43,143 nucleotides of DNA from Desulfuromonadaceae bacterium (GTDB lineage: Bacteria; Desulfobacterota; Desulfuromonadia; Geobacterales; Pseudopelobacteraceae). The notes beneath the pieces were generated by a model. That model did no database searches. It saw only the letters and a list, made by a program, of their open reading frames with translations, and was not told the DNA's origin. The stretch covers positions 1 through 43,143 of the forward strand of contig JAQTRC010000021.1 of assembly GCA_028712665.1 (NCBI GenBank). The letters are read 5' to 3'. Below are positions 1 through 8,212 of the stretch, piece by piece (the stretch's first letter is position 1; the number at the start of each line of letters is the position of its first letter). Position numbers and translations under genes: made by a program.

Positions 1-2
1 TG

Positions 3-308
3 GTTGCCCTGGTCACCACGAAGGAAGAACCGCCGCCACCGCCACCGCCACCAGCTGCCACTCCGCCTGCATCCGACACATCATCTGCACAGACAGGTTC
101 CGGAACCGGCGACAGCAGTGCAAAAGACCAGAGCGCGAACGGCAGCAAGGATAGCGCCGCTAAAGACAAGGATAGCGCCGCGAAAGACAAGGAAAAAGAG
201 AAAGAGAAAGAGAAGGAAAAGGAAAAAGAGAAGGAAAAAGAGAAAGAAGAACAACAAGCGTCCGGAGATAAAAAAGATGCCAAACCCAAGAAAAACTACT
301 GCAATTAG
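3..308 (+). CDS. C-terminal tail of an unknown Pro-rich, Lys/Glu-repeat protein (5' end outside window)
   Basis: An open frame enters at the window edge and stops at TAG 306-308. The visible 101 residues begin with a run of eight prolines, pass through a Ser/Ala/Thr/Gly-rich stretch, then an Asp/Ser/Ala/Lys stretch and a highly charged KE-repeat segment, and end in KKNYCN. This is a disordered, low-complexity tail with no recognisable domain, so the function of the parent protein cannot be stated. I prefer this frame over the overlapping frame that gives an Arg/His-rich product, because its composition is protein-like and because the next gene starts inside it with a good signal peptide. It overlaps that gene by 32 nt, which suggests translational coupling. 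Confidence 0.6.
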   Translation, partial: VALVTTKEEPPPPPPPPAATPPASDTSSAQTGSGTGDSSAKDQSANGSKDSAAKDKDSAAKDKEKEKEKEKEKEKEKEKEKEEQQASGDKKDAKPKKNYCN

Positions 309-1002
309 CCTGCTTGCCTGCGCCCTGCTTCTTCTGGCAATCGCGGCATATGCGGGTCAGGCCGCCACGGTAACGCACCTCTCCGGCCCGCTTGCGGCCA
401 GGAAAGCCGATGGCGCTGTAAAAGCGATCTCGATCGGCTCGAAGATCGACGAAGGGGATACCGTGGTAACGGAGAAGCGGACCTACGCCCGTCTCAAATT
501 TAACGACGGGAGCGAAGTGACCCTTAAACCGGGCAGCCAGTTCAAGATCGAGAAATACAGCTACGACCAGACAAAACCAAAAGACGATGCCGGCTCTTTC
601 AACCTTATCAAAGGGGGCTTAAGAACGATAACCGGCCAGATCGGCAAACGTGGCAACCAGGACAGCTACCAGATGAAGACCCCTACCGCGACGATCGGAA
701 TCCGGGGCACGATCTACGACGCGCACTTCTGCCAGGGGGACTCCTGCGGCAGCATCAAGCCCGGTCTGTATCTGGCTGTAAGCAACGGAAGCGTAGTAAT
801 AACGAACTCGAGTGGCAGCCAGACGACCCTGCAGGTAAAAGCGGGGCAGTACGTCTACGTCCAGAGCCCAACGACTCCGCCTGTTGTACTCCCTGCCAAA
901 CCTGAGATCCCGTTCAACCCGCCGCCGTCTGTCGGCTCGTCCGCCGCGGGTAAACCGGCCAACAGCCAGGGTGGAGGAGCTTCGGATTGTCAGGTAAGGT
1001 AA
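277..1002 (+). CDS. Exported FecR-domain protein
   Basis: This 241-residue protein starts at ATG 277, with GGAG at 263-266 as a plausible ribosome binding site. The start gives a typical signal peptide: Lys/Arg near the N-terminus, a Leu/Ala-rich core and a cleavage region around AYAGQA. The mature part matches the FecR fold found in periplasmic proteins: an early VTHLSGPL strand, then GDTVVTEKRTYARLKFNDGS, a TLKPGSQF strand and TPTATIGIRGT. The C-terminus is Pro/Ser/Gly-rich. Stand-alone FecR proteins of this type are common in deltaproteobacteria, and a siderophore sigma regulator role should not be assumed because no sigma factor or TonB receptor is next to it. A longer in-frame reading back to position 4 gives an implausible Arg-rich extension and is rejected. 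The precise function is unknown. Confidence 0.8.
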   Translation: MPNPRKTTAISLLACALLLLAIAAYAGQAATVTHLSGPLAARKADGAVKAISIGSKIDEGDTVVTEKRTYARLKFNDGSEVTLKPGSQFKIEKYSYDQTKPKDDAGSFNLIKGGLRTITGQIGKRGNQDSYQMKTPTATIGIRGTIYDAHFCQGDSCGSIKPGLYLAVSNGSVVITNSSGSQTTLQVKAGQYVYVQSPTTPPVVLPAKPEIPFNPPPSVGSSAAGKPANSQGGGASDCQVR

Positions 1003-1051
1003 TCATCGGAAGTACCAACAATCGTTATGTCAAACATTGGTTATCCGGATT

Positions 1052-2437
1052 ATGAACAGGCCGGTGGAAGACAGCTTTAGACAGATGCGCCCGGAGATGA
1101 TGCCGGGCGCATTTTTTCCGGCGGTGCCGGATATCTACGCCGCACGCCTGATGGCTGTCCTGTACCAGATGGAACAGAGCCAGTGGCTTTCCGAAGGAGA
1201 GTTGCAGATGCGGCAGCAGGGGCAACTTGCCATGCTGCTCAGGCATGCCTGGGACAGTGCGCCGGGGTACCGCCAGCGTCTTGAATCAGCAGGCTATGAC
1301 CCCGGCAGGGGACTAGACCGGCAGACCTGGTCCGGAATCCCCCTCCTGAGCCGCTCCGATCTCCAGCTCAAGCATGCCTCCCTCGCCAGCACTGCAGTTC
1401 CGGAGTCTCACGGAAAGGTCTTCACACTGGAATCATCCGGTTCGACCGGCAGGCCGGTGCAGGTGCTCTGCACGGATCTGACCCGGTTTTTCTGGCAGGC
1501 TAATACATTACGTGAACATATCTGGCACCGCCGCGACTTCAGCAGATCCCTTTTTTCGATCCGCCCCGACCGTGGCTTTCACGACGGAATCGTCAGCCGT
1601 CAGGGATGGGGGCCGCCGGTCGATATACTCATGTCATCCGGACCTATGTGGCTGATGCACAGCAACAGTGCAGTTGAAGAGCAGTTCGAGCGGCTCTGCG
1701 AAGCGCGCCCTGACTACCTGATGACGCTTCCCTCCAACCTTCGTGAACTGTCGCTTTTGGCCGTTAAACGCAAAACCAGGCCTGTCGGCATCGAAGTCAG
1801 GACATTCGGCGAGGCGCTGCCTGACGATTTGCGGGAGTTCGTGAAGGAGTCGTTAGGGGTGCCGCTGGTTGATGTCTACAGCGCCACGGAAACCGGCTAT
1901 CTGGCGCTTCAGTGTCCCTTGGGCGGCTGCTATCACGTCAATGCCGAAACGGTCCTGCTTGAAGTGCTGGATGATGACGGGATCCACTGTAAGCCAGGAG
2001 GTATCGGGCGGGTGGTGGTCACCTCGCTGCACAACTTCGCCTTGCCGCTCATCCGCTATGAGGTCGGAGATTATGCCGAGGTCGGCGGGGCGTGCAAATG
2101 CGGGCGGGGGCTTCCGGTACTGACTCGTATTCTGGGCCGTGTAAGAGGCATGGCTGTAAAACCTGACGGCTCGCGTTTCTGGCCAAGTTTTCCGGGCGAA
2201 ACCTGGATGCACCTGGCGCCCATCAGACAGTTGCAACTGATTCAGACCGGAAGAGATCAGATAAAAGCTATCTATGCTATGGGGCGCGAGCTTTCCAACG
2301 ATGAGGAACGCGAACTGACAAACGCACTCCGGACCACGCTCTGCTTCCGCTACAGAATAACCTTCATGCGGGTGGACGAGATCCCGCGAAGTCCGAACGG
2401 CAAGTTTGAGGATTTTATTTCAAAGATGGACGATTGA
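1052..2437 (+). CDS. PaaK-like adenylate-forming ligase (phenylacetate-CoA ligase/CapK family)
   Basis: This 461-residue protein belongs to the ANL superfamily branch that holds phenylacetate-CoA ligase, CapK and coenzyme F390 synthetase. It shows the phosphate-binding motif SSGSTGRP at about residues 128-135, the YSATETGY adenine-binding motif near residue 276, and a C-terminal small domain with CGRGLPVLTRILGR and a final PRSPNGKFED segment. The family activates a carboxylic acid with ATP and usually passes it to CoA or an amine. The substrate cannot be read from the sequence. ATG 1052 is chosen; a TTG at 1037 would add five residues and neither has a strong ribosome site. The gene ends tail to tail with the SbnB-like dehydrogenase gene, overlapping it by 23 nt. 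The neighbourhood suggests a small biosynthetic or surface-modification pathway, which is inference. Confidence 0.78.
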   Translation: MNRPVEDSFRQMRPEMMPGAFFPAVPDIYAARLMAVLYQMEQSQWLSEGELQMRQQGQLAMLLRHAWDSAPGYRQRLESAGYDPGRGLDRQTWSGIPLLSRSDLQLKHASLASTAVPESHGKVFTLESSGSTGRPVQVLCTDLTRFFWQANTLREHIWHRRDFSRSLFSIRPDRGFHDGIVSRQGWGPPVDILMSSGPMWLMHSNSAVEEQFERLCEARPDYLMTLPSNLRELSLLAVKRKTRPVGIEVRTFGEALPDDLREFVKESLGVPLVDVYSATETGYLALQCPLGGCYHVNAETVLLEVLDDDGIHCKPGGIGRVVVTSLHNFALPLIRYEVGDYAEVGGACKCGRGLPVLTRILGRVRGMAVKPDGSRFWPSFPGETWMHLAPIRQLQLIQTGRDQIKAIYAMGRELSNDEERELTNALRTTLCFRYRITFMRVDEIPRSPNGKFEDFISKMDD

Positions 2438-3443
2438 GCAGTCCGGATGTCAGCATGTAGTCGATTGTCAGGTTGTCGAACAGAGCCGAACCTGTTGATA
2501 TGAAGAGAGCCGGAGTAATGGGAGTGACTCTGCTTTCGGTCAACAGCGACAGCAAATCGCTTACTTTTCTCCCCTCCAGCAGACCGGCCCGTTTGAAGCG
2601 CGCCAGGTCACCGTACCTGAGGGTGTCGAAGCTGTCCACGAACAGAGTGTAATGTTCAAGCGCCGAGGGGGCCACCTCGCTCTGCCAGTCGGTATCGGCG
2701 CCCAGGCTTATCACCAGTGGAGGTCGCCGGTCGAGGGCCGAAAAAAGAGGCTGTTCGCTGTCACTGGCGATTACGAGCAGATCCGCACCGGTCGAGGCGG
2801 CGTGGGAGCAGATCCCGGTCGCCACTCCCGGACAGCCCCTGGCGATGGCCTCCGCCGCAAGGGAGGCTCGCACTTCGTCGATGTCATGGAACCAGACCCG
2901 CTCAAGATTGCCCTGGGCGGCCAGGTACAGCGCCGAAAAATAGCCTACCCGTCCGGCCCCGACCACCGCAAGGGAGCGGGCGCCTGGCATCAGGAGGCGC
3001 TGCGCTAGCGCTGCGCAGAGCCCTGTCCTGGCTGACGACAGAACGCAACCGGCAAAGCCCGCCTCGATGTAGTTCTCCTGCGCATGAAGAGCAAAAGCCT
3101 TCCCGACACTTATTTCTCCCGGCACCACCTGCCTGGGCCAGTTAGTGCCGATGATCTTGACTGTTTTTCTTACATGCTCCGGAAAGCGTACCACACAAGG
3201 CATAACGCGAAAATCGGAGCGCTCGCCCGGATCGGAGAAGAGCATTTTGGGAGGTAGTTCAAGATTGGCAGTTCCGGATGCCAAAAGAGAGAGCGAGGCG
3301 AATACCGCTTCCAAGTAACCGGAAGGATCTCTTGTGAGCGCATCGAGCACGGCCCTGTCATCGAAATATTCATATGGTTCGTGGTGCAGACGGAGCAGGC
3401 TCTGCAGCAACTCTTCAGCAATGGGTGAGGAGGTCGTGACCAT
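2415..3443 (-). CDS. Ornithine cyclodeaminase/mu-crystallin family protein (SbnB-like)
   Basis: This 342-residue NAD(P)-binding protein has a Rossmann glycine motif GAGRVG at residues 162-167, preceded by the family's SSARTGLCAALA helix (135-147) and followed by the acidic strand end FHDID. The overall layout matches ornithine cyclodeaminase, alanine dehydrogenase (archaeal type) and SbnB, the dehydrogenase that releases 2,3-diaminopropionate precursor in siderophore pathways. The N-terminal part (VMPCVV, then KIIGTNWP) resembles the substrate-binding region of that family but is divergent, so the substrate is unknown. No SbnA-like cysteine synthase paralogue is visible. It is transcribed away from the glycosyltransferase gene and towards the PaaK-like ligase. 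The start ATG at 3443 has only a weak ribosome site. The family is secure; the reaction is not. Confidence 0.72.
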   Translation of the reverse strand: MVTTSSPIAEELLQSLLRLHHEPYEYFDDRAVLDALTRDPSGYLEAVFASLSLLASGTANLELPPKMLFSDPGERSDFRVMPCVVRFPEHVRKTVKIIGTNWPRQVVPGEISVGKAFALHAQENYIEAGFAGCVLSSARTGLCAALAQRLLMPGARSLAVVGAGRVGYFSALYLAAQGNLERVWFHDIDEVRASLAAEAIARGCPGVATGICSHAASTGADLLVIASDSEQPLFSALDRRPPLVISLGADTDWQSEVAPSALEHYTLFVDSFDTLRYGDLARFKRAGLLEGRKVSDLLSLLTESRVTPITPALFISTGSALFDNLTIDYMLTSGLLNRPSLK

Positions 3444-3494
3444 GTAAGAGTCTCATCTCTCTGCGTCTTTTCAGCCAGGCTCGCGAACGGGTAA

Positions 3495-3522
3495 TTGGTT
3501 GCTATTTTTATTGTAGTACAAT
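3495..3522 (+). promoter_or_regulatory. Candidate sigma-70 promoter for the glycosyltransferase gene
   Basis: TTGGTT (3495-3500), a 16-nt spacer and TACAAT (3517-3522) lie about 95 nt upstream of the glycosyltransferase start. The -10 box is embedded in a perfect palindrome listed separately. The assignment rests on consensus match only. Confidence 0.4.
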
Positions 3523-3524
3523 AA
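3508..3524. promoter_or_regulatory. Perfect 17-bp palindrome over the putative -10 box (candidate operator)
   Basis: TTATTGTA-G-TACAATAA is an exact inverted repeat with a one-base centre. It sits in the divergent intergenic region between the SbnB-like gene (leftward) and the glycosyltransferase gene (rightward), and covers the putative -10 box. This is the usual place for a repressor site, but the regulator is not identified. Confidence 0.4.
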
Positions 3525-3615
3525 CATTTGCAAACAATTTATCCGGACTCGATCAGAATCGTTGCGGGAAAACTTGAAGAGTTCAGGTCAGAGATATGAT
3601 GGATGATACGAGCAG

Positions 3616-4896
3616 ATGACAAAGATCTTGTTTGCATGGGAGCTGGGGGGCAATTATGGTCATCTCGGCAAGCAGCTGATGATCGCGCGAACCATGAAAC
3701 GGCGCGGTTACAATTGTCAGTTTGCCGCCCGAAACGTCTCTGAGGCATCATTTCACCTGGCAGGTGACAACTTCGAAATTGTTCAGGCCCCCTTCCACTC
3801 CACTCAGGAAGGCGAATCAGAGGTGCTCTCCAGCTATGTGGATATCCTGAGATTAAACGGATTCGACCCACCCGCTCTGCTGCAGCAGTTGGTGGAATCC
3901 TGGCACGCAATCTTTGAAGCCGTGGCCCCGGAAATTGTCGTCATCGATTATTCACCCATGGCGGTACTGGCCGCAAAGATCAAGGGGATCCCTGTACTCA
4001 GGCTGGACACCGGTTTCGGCTGTCCGCCCGACGAAATCCCCTTTCCGAGCTTTCGCCCCTGGCTCGATATACCGGTTGAACTGATGCTGGAAAAGGAGCT
4101 GAAACTTCTCGAGAACATCAACCAGGTATGCAGGGGCTTAGGAACTCCCCCTTTCAGAAGTTTGCAGGATGTTCTCGCAACCGGCATGGACCTGCTGACA
4201 ACATTTCCGGAACTTGACAGTTACCCAAGGCGGCGTTTTGGGCATTATATCGGTCCATTGATAAACATCTCCGACGGCACCAATGCCGTTTGGCCGGATG
4301 GGCCGGAGCTTCGGGTCTTCGCCTATCTGCGCCCCTTCGATGGCCTGGAGATTGTCCTGCACGAACTCGCCGAACGGTCGCTTTCCGTGATCGCCGTAGT
4401 TCCCGGTATAGAACCTAAACTCGCCGGCAGGTACACGGGCGATCGTTTTCAGATCGTCGAAAATCCGGTGCGGCTTGCTGGAATCCTGAACAAAATGGAT
4501 TTGGCAGTAACTTACGGAAGTCAAGGTCTTGCAAATATCTGCATGTTGCAGGGGGTTCCGACGATCCCGATACCGCCTATGATCGAACAGCTGATGACAG
4601 CCAATAACCTCGAACGGTTGGGAATAGGGGTTGTAGTACTCCAAGGCCAGGTAGGCGCCATGTTCGCTGCGGCACTAGAAAAAATACTTTCGGAACCTTT
4701 TTTCCGCGAGCGTGCTGCGATGCTTGCAAAAAAGTATGCCGGCTATGATCAGGACAAAGTTTTGGAAAACATTGCCGATACCATTCAAGGAATTATACGT
4801 AGAAAGAGAGCTGTCTCACTGAAATACGACTACGGCTATTCACTGCCGCTCTCCTGCTTGCCCGGTGCTCCGGCTGAGATGCTCACTTGCAAATAA
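3616..4896 (+). CDS. GT-B fold glycosyltransferase (UDP-glucuronosyl/MGT-like)
   Basis: This 426-residue protein starts with a nucleotide-sugar transferase N-terminus (ILFAWELGGNYGHLGKQL), in which the GHL acceptor-side motif follows the first strand. The C-terminal half has the donor-binding region of GT1/GT28-like enzymes: VTYGSQGL followed by GVPTIPIPPMIEQLMTANNL and a LGIG helix. Such enzymes move a sugar from a nucleotide donor to a lipid or small-molecule acceptor in the cytoplasm. No membrane segments or signal peptide are seen. Neither sugar nor acceptor can be read from the sequence. The SapC-family gene starts 49 nt after its stop, on the same strand, so the two probably share a transcript. 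The ATG at 3616 has no strong ribosome binding site. Confidence 0.75.
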   Translation: MTKILFAWELGGNYGHLGKQLMIARTMKRRGYNCQFAARNVSEASFHLAGDNFEIVQAPFHSTQEGESEVLSSYVDILRLNGFDPPALLQQLVESWHAIFEAVAPEIVVIDYSPMAVLAAKIKGIPVLRLDTGFGCPPDEIPFPSFRPWLDIPVELMLEKELKLLENINQVCRGLGTPPFRSLQDVLATGMDLLTTFPELDSYPRRRFGHYIGPLINISDGTNAVWPDGPELRVFAYLRPFDGLEIVLHELAERSLSVIAVVPGIEPKLAGRYTGDRFQIVENPVRLAGILNKMDLAVTYGSQGLANICMLQGVPTIPIPPMIEQLMTANNLERLGIGVVVLQGQVGAMFAAALEKILSEPFFRERAAMLAKKYAGYDQDKVLENIADTIQGIIRRKRAVSLKYDYGYSLPLSCLPGAPAEMLTCK

Positions 4897-4944
4897 CCGA
4901 CCACGGATTTAAACAGGCATAACGTTACGACAGGAGAAAATAAC

Positions 4945-5682
4945 ATGGAATATCAATCAAAGCTCCCACAGTTCTACAAAAATCCGGTTCCGCTCAATAG
5001 CGAAACCCATGCTGCGATGACAATCAGCCCGAGCTCTCGTGGATTTGATTTCGCCGCTTCGGCCCACAGCGTCATCCTCGCGGGAGTCGAGTTTGCCGAG
5101 GCTTGCCGCTTCTTCCCGATCCTCTTCTCCGCTTCTAACAATGGCCATACCATTCCGGTCGCACTGATGGGACTCCAGTCCGGAGAGAACCTCTTTGTAG
5201 GGCCGTCCGGAGAGTGGCAGAATGCTTATATTCCGGCCTACGTTCGCCGTTACCCTTTCATCACAACGCAAGGTGATGATGCCGGAATGGTTGTCTGTAT
5301 TGACGAGGCCTTCGACGGCCTGAACCGGGAGGGGGGGGAGCCGCTTTTCGAGGGGACGGCGCCGGGACCGTATCTGCAGAAGTCCCTTGAGTTCCTCAAT
5401 GATTTTTATATACAGATGAAGGCTACTGAGCTCTTCTGCCGACAGTTGCAGGATATGGAACTTCTGAAGCCGATGAATGCGGAGATACAGCTTGTTGATA
5501 ACCGCAAGTTCAACTTGACGGATTTTCTGGTTGTCGATGAGCAGAAGCTTGTCGAGATTGGTGGAGATGCAGTGGAAAAGCTGTTCCGGGACGGTGGGCT
5601 CGCCCTGGTATATGCACATATCCTCTCACTGCGAAGCATTCAGAACCTGCTGGACAGGAAGGGCGCCCGACAGGGGGGATGA
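4945..5682 (+). CDS. SapC-family protein
   Basis: This 245-residue protein matches the SapC family, named after a gene linked to the Campylobacter S-layer locus. Family features seen are the start FYKNPVPLNSETH, then FAASAHSVILAGVEFAEACRFFPILF (given here as a region, residues about 31-56), a central GQNLF-like GENLFVGPSGEW strand and a YPFI motif. No signal peptide is visible, so it is probably cytoplasmic or peripherally bound. The biochemical role of SapC proteins is not established. A strong ribosome site, AGGAG, sits just before ATG 4945. It follows the glycosyltransferase gene and may belong to the same surface-polymer or envelope function. Confidence 0.75.
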   Translation: MEYQSKLPQFYKNPVPLNSETHAAMTISPSSRGFDFAASAHSVILAGVEFAEACRFFPILFSASNNGHTIPVALMGLQSGENLFVGPSGEWQNAYIPAYVRRYPFITTQGDDAGMVVCIDEAFDGLNREGGEPLFEGTAPGPYLQKSLEFLNDFYIQMKATELFCRQLQDMELLKPMNAEIQLVDNRKFNLTDFLVVDEQKLVEIGGDAVEKLFRDGGLALVYAHILSLRSIQNLLDRKGARQGG

Positions 5683-5751
5683 GTGGAAAAGAGGAGGAAT
5701 AATCTGAACAACTCAGCAGTGTCCGGTTAGGTTCTTGCACCTGTCTCAAAA

Positions 5752-5858
5752 GTCCCCCCGCCCCTTGCAGGAGGGGGTTAGGGGGTAGGGGGGTGCTCAT
5801 TTGACTCCGTTGGCAACTTCACCCACCCCTCAATCCCCTCCCGTCAAGGGAGGGGAGG
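5752..5858. repeat. C/G-run hairpin repeat, copy 1
   Basis: This intergenic element lies between the convergent SapC-family and cytochrome genes. A left arm of G runs (CAGGAGGGGG through GGGGGGTG, to about 5793) can pair with a right arm of C runs (from CACCCACCCC at about 5819). Within it the hairpin CCCCTCCC-gtcaa-GGGAGGGG (5835-5855) is perfect. A second copy of the same design lies between purH and purD. The rest of 5683-5906 holds no gene that I can support. Confidence 0.65.
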
Positions 5859-5906
5859 TTTAATGCAAAGACCAAACCGGACAACGCTGTGAACAACTGG
5901 ATAAAA

Positions 5907-6173
5907 CTACGATTGTTTATGGCAATCCTTGCAGATGCTGGGCCCTTTTTTAAATTCTGCGTGACAACCTTTACAGCTTTTGTGTGCGTATTCCTTACCA
6001 AAGCCTTCGATCTTGCCCCCTTCTGCCTTGGCGTGACACTTTGTACAATCCTTCACTGTGTCCTGGTGAATCTTGTGGTTAAACTTCACACCTCTTTTGA
6101 ACTGCATTACATCGGCAGCTAAAGCCGACCCTGCAAAAGCTGCGAGGACAAAGACAACAACTATCTTTTTCAT
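5907..6173 (-). CDS. Periplasmic triheme cytochrome c7 (PpcA family)
   Basis: This 88-residue precursor has a signal peptide that should be cut after SALA (residue 19), leaving a mature protein of about 69 residues. Three CxxCH heme sites are present (CTKCH 43-47, CKGCH 67-71, CKDCH 81-85), and the FNHKIHQ segment supplies early axial histidines. The spacing, the KIEGFGKE signature and the KKGP segment before the last heme match the PpcA-PpcE family of Geobacter, which carries electrons across the periplasm during metal and electrode respiration. Which of the five paralogues it corresponds to cannot be settled. ATG at 6173 is chosen because AAGGAGGAG precedes it; a longer frame to 6230 adds a non-signal extension. 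It appears to be transcribed alone, with C/G-run repeat downstream. Confidence 0.92.
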   Translation of the reverse strand: MKKIVVVFVLAAFAGSALAADVMQFKRGVKFNHKIHQDTVKDCTKCHAKAEGGKIEGFGKEYAHKSCKGCHAEFKKGPSICKDCHKQS

Positions 6174-6362
6174 TCTGCTCCTCCTTGGACCGTATTTCGT
6201 AGGCAACGAAAGTCTCAAAAACAAAACCATTCGGACCGGATTAACTGGATAAAATCCGGATTGTTAAAACATAAGTCCAATGCTTTGATATTACCCGGAT
6301 GCATTAATATTATCCCGTATATCCTGTTCATACTGTCAAATAATAGTTTTTGGGGTTAAGAG

Positions 6363-6863
6363 TTAGCTGGCTTGCAGGGCCAAGTCTCTCTGTTCGACAT
6401 CTCTGTCCATCTCTGCTCGAAACGCCTGAAGCGCGCTGGAAAGACGCTCATCGCCAAGCGCCAGAATCTGAACTGCAAAAAGCCCCGCATTTTTTGCTCC
6501 GGCCTTTCCGATTGCCATGCTGCCAACCGGAATCCCTGCCGGCATCTGTACGGTAGAATAAAGGGCGTCAACTCCGTTCAACGCCCCCCCCGGCATTGGT
6601 ATGCCGATTACCGGCAGGATGGTTTTCGCGGCAACGACTCCTGCCAGATGAGCAGCCATCCCAGCCCCGGCTATGATGACCTTTATCCCGCGATTGGCGG
6701 CCTCAGATGCCAGCGCAGTCGTGCGAACCGGTGAGCGGTGTGCCGATGAGATCCGCATTTCATAAGCAACACCGAAATTGCAGAGAACGTCAACGGCTTC
6801 CTGCATCACGGGGAGATCCGACTCACTTCCCATAATAAGTAACACCTGTGGGTTTGTTGCCAT
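6363..6863 (-). CDS. purE: N5-carboxyaminoimidazole ribonucleotide mutase PurE
   Basis: This 166-residue protein is PurE (class I type length), which converts N5-CAIR to CAIR in purine synthesis. Visible landmarks are the N-terminal IMGSESDLPVM phosphate-binding loop, SAHRSP, the glycine-rich AGAGMAAHLAGVVAA and the PMPGGALNGVDALYSTVQMP segment, all in the usual order and spacing. It is the last gene of a leftward purH-purD-purE set, starting 30 nt after purD with an AGAGG-type ribosome site. The PurK partner that makes N5-CAIR is not in the window. No clear terminator was seen downstream before the cytochrome gene. Confidence 0.95.
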   Translation of the reverse strand: MATNPQVLLIMGSESDLPVMQEAVDVLCNFGVAYEMRISSAHRSPVRTTALASEAANRGIKVIIAGAGMAAHLAGVVAAKTILPVIGIPMPGGALNGVDALYSTVQMPAGIPVGSMAIGKAGAKNAGLFAVQILALGDERLSSALQAFRAEMDRDVEQRDLALQAS

Positions 6864-6893
6864 TATAGACCTCTTCAGAAAAAATTTACAGGT

Positions 6894-8168
6894 TCACGAA
6901 CGGCCAAGAGCCTTGCGACCGATATCGGTTCGGTACTGGACGCCTGACCAGGTGATGCAGCCCACCCCTCTGTAGGCCTCGGAAATGGCGTCTTTAACCG
7001 TTGCACCGAGGGCTGTTACCCCAAGAACCCGGCCGCCGTTTGTGACACAGGCTGCTTCTTTCGTCATCGTGCCGGCATGAAAAACATAGACGTCATCCAG
7101 CTTCGCGGCCTGATCCAGCCCGATGATTTCATCGCCCTTCCGGTATTCGCCCGGATACCCTTCCGCCGCCATTACTACACAGACAGCCGCCTTGTCATGC
7201 CATTCAAGCTCGATCCCCGACAAATCACCATCCGCGACAGCCAGTAGTATCGGCACAATGTCGGATTTCAATCGCATAAGAAGCGGCTGGCATTCGGGAT
7301 CGCCGAAGCGGGCGTTGAACTCGAGAGTCTTTACCTCTCCATCCCTTACCATCAGCCCGGCGTACAAAACGCCGCAATAAGTGCGACCTTCGGCGGCCAT
7401 GCCGTCTATGGCCGGTTGCAGTACCCGCCTCATGGCGATTTCATGTATGGCAGGCGTCACAACCGGGGCAGGAGAGTAGGCCCCCATTCCACCGGTGTTG
7501 GGGCCCTGGTCGCCGTCAAAGATCGCTTTGTGATCCTGGGCGCTTGCCAGGGGTATAATATTCTTCCCGTCCGTTATGACGAGGAACGAGGCCTCTTCAC
7601 CGGTCAGAAACTCTTCTATCACAACCCGCGAACCAGCGCTTCCGAAGGAGTTGCCGCTGAGCATATCCCTGACGGCATTAATCGCTTCGACTCTGGTTTC
7701 CGCAATGATGACGCCTTTACCGGCAGCGAGACCGTCGGCTTTTACCACTATTGGGGCGCCGGTTCGGTCGATGAAGGTTTTGGCCTCTTCAAGATCGGAA
7801 AACACCCCGTAGGCCGCAGTCGGAATGCCGTATTTGTGCATCAGATCTTTGGAAAAAGCTTTACTCCCCTCAATGAGAGCGGCATCTTTGGAAGGGCCGA
7901 AAACCTTGAGTCCGTGCGCCTTGAATAAATCTACAATCCCGAGTGATAGAGGCTGCTCGGGGCCGACCACGGTCAGATCTATTTTATTTTCATAGGCAAA
8001 CGCAAGAAGTTTATCCAACTGGTCAACGGAGATTGCAACATTTTCTGCCAGAGTAGCTGTGCCCGGATTGCCTGGCGCGCAATAAATCGTTTTCACAAGC
8101 GGTGACTGCGCAATTTTCCAGACAAGGGCGTGTTCGCGGCCGCCGCCACCGATTACCAGAATATTCAT
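6894..8168 (-). CDS. purD: Phosphoribosylamine-glycine ligase PurD
   Basis: This 424-residue ATP-grasp enzyme joins glycine to phosphoribosylamine to give GAR. It begins with the PurD N-terminus MNILVIGGGGREHAL, has the GPEQPLSLGI segment, an ATP-grasp core with KADGLAAGKGV and a metal-binding NARFGDPECQ motif, and ends at a normal length. ATG at 8168 is used because GAGG precedes it and because the upstream in-frame extension to 8219 is not conserved-looking. It follows purH after 125 nt that contain a C/G-run hairpin element. The same hairpin may influence the level of purD mRNA relative to purH. Confidence 0.95.
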   Translation of the reverse strand: MNILVIGGGGREHALVWKIAQSPLVKTIYCAPGNPGTATLAENVAISVDQLDKLLAFAYENKIDLTVVGPEQPLSLGIVDLFKAHGLKVFGPSKDAALIEGSKAFSKDLMHKYGIPTAAYGVFSDLEEAKTFIDRTGAPIVVKADGLAAGKGVIIAETRVEAINAVRDMLSGNSFGSAGSRVVIEEFLTGEEASFLVITDGKNIIPLASAQDHKAIFDGDQGPNTGGMGAYSPAPVVTPAIHEIAMRRVLQPAIDGMAAEGRTYCGVLYAGLMVRDGEVKTLEFNARFGDPECQPLLMRLKSDIVPILLAVADGDLSGIELEWHDKAAVCVVMAAEGYPGEYRKGDEIIGLDQAAKLDDVYVFHAGTMTKEAACVTNGGRVLGVTALGATVKDAISEAYRGVGCITWSGVQYRTDIGRKALGRS

Positions 8169-8212
8169 ATATAAAACCTCAGTATAATTTAAATCAGGTT
8201 CAAGTTGACACC

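Noticed and set aside
2652..3145. Long open frames on the plus strand opposite the SbnB-like gene
   Set aside because: They are rich in Arg, Gly and Pro without known motifs, and the opposite strand codes for a clear Rossmann-fold enzyme, so they are shadows of it.
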